Origin: Phoronis ovalis | Lineage: Eukaryota; Phoronida; Phoronidae | DNA length: 12,890 nucleotides | Assembly (NCBI GenBank): GCA_028565635.1 | Contig: JAOXYB010041926.1 | Location: 1-12,890, forward strand | Direction: 5' to 3' | Shown: positions 6,612-12,890 of the stretch, piece by piece | Position numbering within the stretch: position 1 is the stretch's first letter | Layout of the letters: the number at the start of each line of letters is the position of its first letter | Translations under genes and position numbers: made by a program | Notes under the pieces: generated by a model | Seen by the model: only the letters and a program-made list of their open reading frames with translations | Told to the model about the DNA's origin: nothing | Databases searched by the model: none

Positions 6612-9600
6612 CTAAAAGGAAATAATTAACTAAAATGGTTAAAACCACTTGAAAATCATTATGAGTTTAAAAATTACTGGCATCATTAAAAACACTGCTT
6701 AAAGTACTATGAATGGATTCTTCAGTTGTACAAGATCTCCGCTATGCATTTCTAATACCCAAACTATAAAAATATAGCATGAAATGAAAGCTCATGTTAA
6801 AAAGTTTTTTTGCATATTTTAAATGTACTTAATTAACAAAAGAATAGTATACCTTTAGGATTTCTGTAAAATTCGCAATTATTAGCGCAGGTGTCTGGGT
6901 GAGTATCCCAAAATGTTTCTGCACAACAGCAAAGAGCAGGTAGTGTTATGTTGAGCCTCTCTGCCTTCCTTTTCAAATTTGCCTTCAATGCTTCCACATA
7001 CCTGGAAAGAAAAATGAAAATAAATAAAATCACCTTTAATAACAATAACTGTAGCACCCAGCACCCGTCAAAGCTGAACAGGTTCATATGGGAAAATGCT
7101 AATACTGCATGTAATTTTGCTCCTTGTAGTAAAGATACTGCAAAATTAAACTAGTTTACATTATAGGCTGCTTCAGCATGCGACAATGATCATAAGACGG
7201 CTCTGGCACTGATAATTATTTTCCTGAATCAAGACTATAAATAACCTTTCAGTTTCTTTTGCTTTTTGAAGTTGGATTTGCTGCCTAGATTTTGTGTCTT
7301 GTGTCAATTCATCTTCAAGTGCATGTCTCCATGTCTTTTCTGCTTCCGTTTCACCTGTCATGGGGTCTCGTACTGCAGTAAATTCACGAGAAATTTGTTC
7401 TACTTTTCTTCTATCATCTTCTTTATCCTTTTTCAACCTGTTTATATAATATAGTCAACGAATATATAAATTATTGACATTTTCTCTTGGATAAGAGTTT
7501 GAATACTGCATTTTATGATATTGAATATGTTGCATTAAAAGAATACACTTGCTACAAATAATACATGGTAGAAATACAAACTATTTTAGTGACGATAGTT
7601 TTACATATCTGAAATTTTTGTAGCACATAAAATTGCTCAGTTATTTCCAGAAAATATAGAATGCATATATCAGAATGAATAATGACATAGTGATTCAGTG
7701 AAATGATTAATATAAATGCAATTTAGTCCAACCATTTATTCGATAATACATAAATTATATGAATAAAAATTAGTCCAATTGAAACCGAATCTTACTTTTC
7801 TAATGAGAAAGCATTCAGATTATCCCAAAGACCGATCGATGAAGGTTTTAGATAAGAGTGAAGTTTTTTTCAAATGTTTTGAGAGGAGACAGTGTTATTA
7901 CAGGCATGCCTAAACTGGTTTCACTGAATTCACAGAAAACACAAAGCTACGAAGTTGACTTTGCGCAAATAATATTTATATATGTAGCAACAAAACTGTT
8001 TCTCAGATTTTTGAATTTGAGTTTACGTATTAGAAAAAACTTTAAAAATTCATATTTTTTTAACCAAGTAAAATTTCTAAAATCTGAGACAATGCATGTA
8101 AGGAAATATAATTGTGCAAAGTTACAACTATTTTCTATGATTGATATTCTTTTGAATATTACTTTAAACAAATCTAACATTTTAACCAAAATGACAACCG
8201 TACCGGTCACATGACCAACACAGGAAAAAAATAAATTACAGATTTTGGATAGTTTGAGTTGCATAATTGCAATATATATATATTTTTTGTTTGTCTGTCT
8301 TTTCATTTAATTCGCTAAAATTCAACTTAAAGTACAAAGAGTGAATATATTGTGCTGAACAATATTCGTTGCTAGGGTAGTATCTTGATCAGCATAAAAC
8401 CGATAACAACAATTACAAGAACTTACTTGGATATTCTTATTCTGTGATCCTTTCTTCTTTGGTTTTCTTTGACTTGTTCCCTTTCAATGTCCATAAATAA
8501 TTTTCTATATAATGCCCGTTGATTTTTTGCTTGTTTTCTCTCTTCTTCATCTAAGATACCAGGGTTTATATCAACGAATGGTGTCCTCCTTGACTGATCA
8601 GTAAATCGCAAACCAGGGTATAATGCATGTGGTTGAGGAAGTGGTCTTTCCAAGTCTGTTCCAGATATTGTTGAAGCTGCAACAAGTAATAATGCTAGTA
8701 CAAACACAAACACACACACATATACATGTGTGTCTGCGTGTATACTCTAAATATTATTACACAGTAACAAGGTCAAGGTGAAGATACATTGTAGCACATA
8801 AACATAAATATTATTACACAGTAACAAGGTCAAGGTGAAGATACATTGTAGCACATAAACATAAATATTATTACACAGTAACAAGGTCAAGGTGAAGATA
8901 CATTGTAGCACATAAATTTAAGTGATGCTTGCTATACTTACAACTTTTACAGAGCACAGTTTATAGCATATATCAATATTATTAACTGCACTAAATTTCC
9001 AAATTCCAATCAATGTTTTTAACACTGATGCCAATACATTTCATGTACATCATTGTCAAATTGCACTAAGATGTTCCCAGGTAGTGTATCAAGTATGAGA
9101 AAATATATCAGGATATCTTTCATCATTGTTTAAAATAAACACATTCGGCTTACCACTTTTTCTTTTTATTCTTTCTTCCCTTGTATCTTCATATGTATCT
9201 AAGTCAAAACGAACAACTTTTGGTGGGTCACCTGTTTGTACTTCATTAACAGCTGTAAAATGACATTTTAAAAGCCACTAGCAAAACAATATGTGTACTA
9301 AAGAAACGTGACAAACAACACTAAAAATGTATTATAAACACAAATGCGTGAGAAGACAATAGCCCCATTCAGACAGCAAGAATTCAATCGACGTAAAAAT
9401 TTTAATCAAATCACTTTTTTCTGCTTTCACACGACAGAGAATTAAATGCTTTAAATACAACAAAGTGCTTTAAATCTGTAGTCACTATAATGACCTTGAC
9501 ATCGCTCTTCTAAAATCTAGACACTTATGTGGAAAAATGGAGTAAAAAGGCACTATGTATTTATGGTTAGCCTCTGTGTACACTTTCAGTTACATTCATA

Positions 9601-12190
9601 TTCACCAGTTTACAACACAAGAAAGGTTCTGCATGGCAACATTCTAAGCAAACTCATATGCTCTGCATTTTTTATTTCCATTAAAGGTGTGATAATTAAA
9701 ATGTAGTGAATAGAACAGGTCACTTTCAATTTCTTTCATAGATAAGCATGGGAATAATGTCTTGCTTGGTCTACTGCAATTTTGCATCATTGTGGTAAAC
9801 AATGTAGCACATGCCAATTATTTAAATTGTCTACTTTATAGCAAATCAAGAATAAACAGATCATCGGTGCATGCTATGTTGGCTGCCACAATGTGGTAAA
9901 TATTCAGCAGGATTCATACCTTCTTTTCTGTAAACACTATAAGGATGGTCTTCCATGCCTTCAGGTATATCAATGACATCATTTTGATTTGCACATCTAG
10001 CAACAGGATGCTAGAATCAAAGCGTAGATATCAATTAATTGCAACCTTACGTGTGCTGGAAACTGGCAGCTTGAACAAGTCACAGGTCAACTTGCCTGAG
10101 GATTCATTTATTTTTGATTTAATTCAACAAGAGAATGTTTATTTATTTATTTTAAGTACCAGAAGGCACGAATGTAAGTAGAAATAATTCATACTACGAC
10201 GGTCTTTCTGTACAAGCATGCTATTTGAAAGGGCTCGTCTTACATTTCTGCTTCCTAATCATATTCCCTCTTCATGCAACCGAATGAATGAGTGTTTGTA
10301 CTCTCACTTTTAAACTTAGTCTAACTTGTATATCAACCGAGATTCTCACCGCTCTGCTGAAGTAGCTGGAGAATGGTGAAAGTAAGTTAATGTAATTTTT
10401 ATTTATATTTACATAGAAGCACTTCACTTTCAAGTAATACTGAGGTTAGATAATCATTAGTTTTTTGCAGGTATATTAATCTTACATCTCTCCATGCATG
10501 TATCTTCCATGGTGAGCCAGGTAGGTCATCTTGGAAAAATTCGTCTGTGATTACTTTCCTAGACACCATTTTTCTTCTTGCTTGTGTTGTATGCTTTAAC
10601 ACCTTATTATGTTGATCTTCAAATTGATTACCTGTCTGGTACCTGCTTGCTATACCTCCTAAAACAAGATTACAATGAGTATCATCGAAACAAGCTGCCA
10701 TAACTGTACTCTAGGACCTAAATACTTGCATCATGACGAACTGTAAAATTCGAATAAGTCCAAAATTTATACTATTAAATCAAAATAGAAGGCTTCATCA
10801 TGATAGGAATCCTTATAAATTTAACATTTATTGAAATACCAAGCTTGTCTTTAATAGAACCTCAACTGTAAACTTCCCTATTTATACAAATATGATCCCT
10901 CCCTTGAAGAGAAGCTTCAGTTAGAATACAGTATAAGCCCTAATAACACAATAGATGCCCAACTGTTAAAATTAATTTTTATCCACAAAGAAAAATACCC
11001 TTTGATGACAGCTTTACATTTATTCTTCAAACAAATACACTACCATTTCTTTAAAAATATAGGTCACGAATGAAAATCCAATTAAGGTAACATATGTTTA
11101 CCTACTGGTACAATATTCAAATTCTATCACCATTAATATTAGTTCTATAGCTAAAAATTAATATCTGTTTATATAAAAAGTGTCCATGTTAAGCGCTATA
11201 TCAAAGCTGCATATCTAGACAGCAAAAAAAAAAAAAAAAACACCAGGCGACATGAAAAGCTCTACATTACTTAATGTCCAAAATTATTTTGTTCCATTCT
11301 TTTTACAATGACAGTGAAAAATAATAGCTTATTAAAGGAGGACAAACCTAATTTTGGATATCAATCAAAATGGAGTATATCTCATGTATCAAAATTTATA
11401 CTTCGTACTAAATGAAATCAATTTTTCATGTAAACAAACATCTGTACCAGGACATGCTTGTAATCATGCTCAATTCATGTACAGTAATAGACAGGTACTG
11501 CTACCTAGAGGCTAGCAAGAATATTAATTTTCTGTCTTTAAACAGCTCACATATCCACATATGCTAGCCTCTAGGTAGCAGTACCTAAATGACCCTACGA
11601 AATACATTGTACACTATTCAGTGTAATAGTAAAAAGATTGGCGAAAGCAACAGTAACAAAATTCATCAGACACTGGCCACAAATTATTTTGCCAAGCAAA
11701 TCAAACCCACAGGTCATTCTTTCATCTGCACTGCTTGGGAAGAAAGACATTTAGTTACTGGCCTCTACCAGGTGTTGCCAGCATCGATGAATGTGTCAGC
11801 TTCAGGTTTTTGTTATTGATAGCATGAGTAGCAGTGGAAAAATAACTGAATTACAGGAGAGCTGTGTAGCATCATACCACCATGAAGACACCTTCGTTAA
11901 AGTATTTCAAAGTGTATTTTGAATTCCACTGTTGTCTGTTAGTGCGATCCCAACACCAGGAAGAAACAAAAATTACGGGTACCTGTCCTATTTATAAAAT
12001 ATCACTACAAAATCTTTAATTACTCTTATATTACTTATGACACCAATTTGTTATTCTAACCTATAGTTGGTGGTTTGCTGTGTTCTATTTTCAATTCAGT
12101 GTCATCTCTTACACGACATGTGTCTCTTCTAGATGTATGCTTTTCAGCAGCAAAAGCACTCTGTTTGACAACACTTCTTTCTGCTTCAAT
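6562..12190 (-). CDS. CCDC15: CCDC15-like centriole/centrosome coiled-coil protein, 3' eight exons (5' partial)
   Basis: CCDC15 is a centrosomal and centriolar protein needed for centriole integrity and cilia in vertebrate cells. The exons, in transcript order, are 12190-12061, 10658-10486, 10010-9920, 9252-9154, 8676-8427, 7437-7246, 7001-6853 and 6611-6562. They total 1134 nt: 377 codons plus TAA, with consistent phases and GT..AG borders. The strongest family match is near the C-terminus: YVEALKANL, then NITLPALCCCAETFW, HPDTCANNCEFY, and after the last splice AYAKCLQSLLMSCDV. Residues about 208-268 are highly charged and probably coiled coil (LFMDIEREQVKENQRRKDH, then KKDKEDDRRK). The block TTQARRKM..FFQDDLPGSPW (from about residue 67) also resembles vertebrate CCDC15. 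N-terminal exons lie beyond the right edge. The middle is much shorter than in mammals and the C-terminus ends early (VV, stop). The family is assigned from memory of its C-terminal motif. Confidence 0.85.
6853..7001 (-). other. CCDC15: CCDC15-like exon with Cys/His-rich C-terminal motif
   Basis: Encodes the most conserved part of the protein: a short amphipathic stretch (YVEALKANLKRKAERL), then a triple Cys (residues 336-338 of the partial protein), FWDTHPDTC (H346, C350) and C354. The spacing could form a metal-binding site, but this is not established. Confidence 0.9.
7858..8306. other. Intron sequence with overlapping antisense open frames; not called as a gene
   Basis: In the 989-bp intron between the 8427-8676 and 7246-7437 exons, both strands stay open for about 118 codons over nearly the same bases. 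The predicted peptides are rich in Phe, Lys, Asn and Ile, as translated AT-rich DNA tends to be, and match no family I know. Confidence 0.4.
8698..8745. repeat. CA/TG-rich microsatellite with weak hairpin
   Basis: An impure CA run followed by ATACATGTGTGTCTGCGTGT, so the two halves are imperfectly complementary. It abuts the 57-bp tandem repeat. Confidence 0.7.
8748..8916. repeat. Perfect 57-bp tandem repeat, 2.96 copies, in a CCDC15-like intron
   Basis: Copies start at 8748, 8805 and 8862, and the full 169 bases repeat at period 57 with no mismatch. Divergence begins at 8917 and before 8748. Each unit contains AGGTCAAGGTGA (8770-8781 in copy 1), two nuclear-receptor-like half-sites with no spacer. 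The perfect identity implies recent expansion or ongoing homogenisation. Collapse or expansion by assembly is possible. Confidence 0.95.
9365..9475. mobile_element. Possible MITE or SINE fragment in a CCDC15-like intron
   Basis: AGCCCCATTCAGACAGCAAG followed by AATTCAATCG, then CTTTCACACGACAGAGAATT about 55 bases on, looks like two diverged copies of one module. TGCTTTAAAT is also repeated at 9447-9456 and 9466-9475. The style resembles subterminal parts of dispersed elements in invertebrate genomes, but no matching far end or target duplication is seen here. Confidence 0.25.
11224..11240. repeat. A17 homopolymer
   Basis: Seventeen consecutive A on the plus strand. No clear retroposon body with flanking duplications was found next to it. 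Confidence 0.9.
11493..11586. repeat. Perfect 25-bp inverted repeat with 44-base loop
   Basis: AGGTACTGCTACCTAGAGGC starts the left arm (11493-11517). The right arm (11562-11586) is its exact complement in reverse, with no mismatch. The loop at 11518-11561 is AT-rich. The flanks show no target-site duplication. It could be a foldback transposon remnant, an intronic RNA hairpin, or an inverted duplication made during replication. Confidence 0.95.
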
Positions 12191-12890
12191 CTAAAAACAT
12201 GAATTATAAGACATTTTTTTTTCACTGAGTGTCTTCCTATGCTAAATATGTACCATTTAATTTTATTAATGGGCACTTCCAGTACCACTATGTTACTGCT
12301 AGTGAAGCTAAAACACTACTATTACTGTGAACTTACTTGCTGTTGGGACAGTTAATAGATGGGCCTTTCCACAGTATTTTTTTGGTCCTCTTGGAATATT
12401 TTAGTGCATTCAATTTAAGAAAAAAAATACTGTTTTTATATGCTACTGATGGCACTTCTAACTTGTCTTAAGTTTTGATCAGTTACAAACACTATTTTTT
12501 CTAAAGTAGTATAAATTAAAAGGTCCTCTGGGAAACCTGAATTTCATTCAGACTCTTTTCCAATACTCTGCTCTCTATGTAATTTTGATTTTATTCAACA
12601 GACAATTATGGATGACTTCACTCAAATATGCTAAAATAAATTTTACAAATATTTATTCATTAATGAGACAGTTTGTCCAGTGTACATATGTAATAAACTA
12701 TTTCGAATACAACTATCATTTAAAGCATTATTACAAAATATTTTTGCTTATAAACACAAAGGTAAAACAATTAAGAATAACATTTATTATAAAATAGTAG
12801 TTTATTCAGTTTTGTATTGCAGAAAAAACAATTTTTTGTATAGTAATACAAGGTGGTGCTTTACTGGTGGGTGAACGATAACCTTGTGAA
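12191..12890. other. Right-edge sequence upstream of the first visible CCDC15-like exon; no exon recognised
   Basis: This should be intron leading to unseen 5' exons. It is strongly AT-rich. A good minus-strand donor-like site (CAA|GTAAGT at 12337/12336) is preceded in the needed frame by a stop, so no ordinary exon fits. The short open frames at the end of the window look like noise. Confidence 0.5.

Larger units (their letters stand above)
10659..12060. other. Long CCDC15-like intron; no further exon recognised
   Basis: A 1.4-kb intron that holds a poly(A) run and a perfect inverted repeat. The flanking exons join in phase without another exon. The stretch at about 11580-11960 is less AT-rich than its surroundings and has a 76-codon open frame on the plus strand that I do not recognise. 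Confidence 0.6.

Noticed and set aside
7858-8306. Two overlapping antisense open frames of about 118 codons
   Set aside because: They lie within a CCDC15-like intron, their composition is that of translated AT-rich DNA, and neither resembles a known protein.
9945-10181. 78-aa plus-strand open frame
   Set aside because: It overlaps the 9920-10010 CCDC15-like exon on the opposite strand and runs into intron sequence; no family match.
11224-11240. A17 run as the tail of a retroposed gene or SINE
   Set aside because: No recognisable body, promoter boxes or flanking duplication was found next to it.
12330-12345. Donor-like CAA|GTAAGT as the end of an upstream CCDC15-like exon
   Set aside because: In the frame needed for the next exon, a TAA stands three codons before the donor triplet. 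Only a 3-nt microexon would fit, which cannot be supported from sequence alone.

Overview
This is an AT-rich, intron-rich stretch of animal nuclear DNA. Three conserved eukaryotic genes can be read from it. All three are classic metazoan proteins: a mitochondrial sulfur enzyme, an APC/C subunit and a centriole protein. Introns are short to medium, with GT..AG borders. Transposon-like and microsatellite sequence sits in the introns, which suggests an invertebrate such as a marine lophotrochozoan or invertebrate deuterostome. The species cannot be fixed from the sequence. No prokaryotic operon, CRISPR array, rRNA, tRNA or viral gene was seen.

Layout: (1) 1-599 holds the 3' flank and UTR of the first gene, plus left-edge sequence with no recognised gene. 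(2) 600-4762, minus strand, is a complete seven-exon ETHE1 (mitochondrial persulfide dioxygenase) encoding 274 aa. I reassembled it from phase-consistent splice sites. Its third intron carries a 506-bp MITE with TAA target-site duplications, and its first intron may hold a second, decayed inverted-repeat element. (3) 4763-about 5060 is a short head-to-head intergenic region that probably serves as a two-way promoter. (4) About 5060-6093, plus strand, is ANAPC13: a non-coding first exon, a 489-bp intron and a single coding exon for 75 aa. (5) 5901-6561 separates two convergent 3' ends. (6) 6562-12190, minus strand, holds the last eight exons (377 codons) of a CCDC15-like centriole/centrosome coiled-coil gene; its 5' end lies beyond the right edge. 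Its introns carry a perfect 57-bp triplication and a perfect 25-bp inverted repeat. (7) 12191-12890 is intron or upstream sequence with no exon I can defend.

The three genes do not form one pathway. ETHE1 acts in mitochondrial sulfide oxidation, ANAPC13 in cell-cycle ubiquitination, and the CCDC15-like protein at centrioles. The shared feature is arrangement: ETHE1 and ANAPC13 diverge from a compact housekeeping-type promoter, while ANAPC13 and the CCDC15-like gene converge. I see no credible new defence or mobile-gene system. The best leads are the MITE's internal G-run modules, the intronic hairpin, the 57-bp repeat with nuclear-receptor-like half-sites, and the Cys/His cluster at the end of the CCDC15-like protein.
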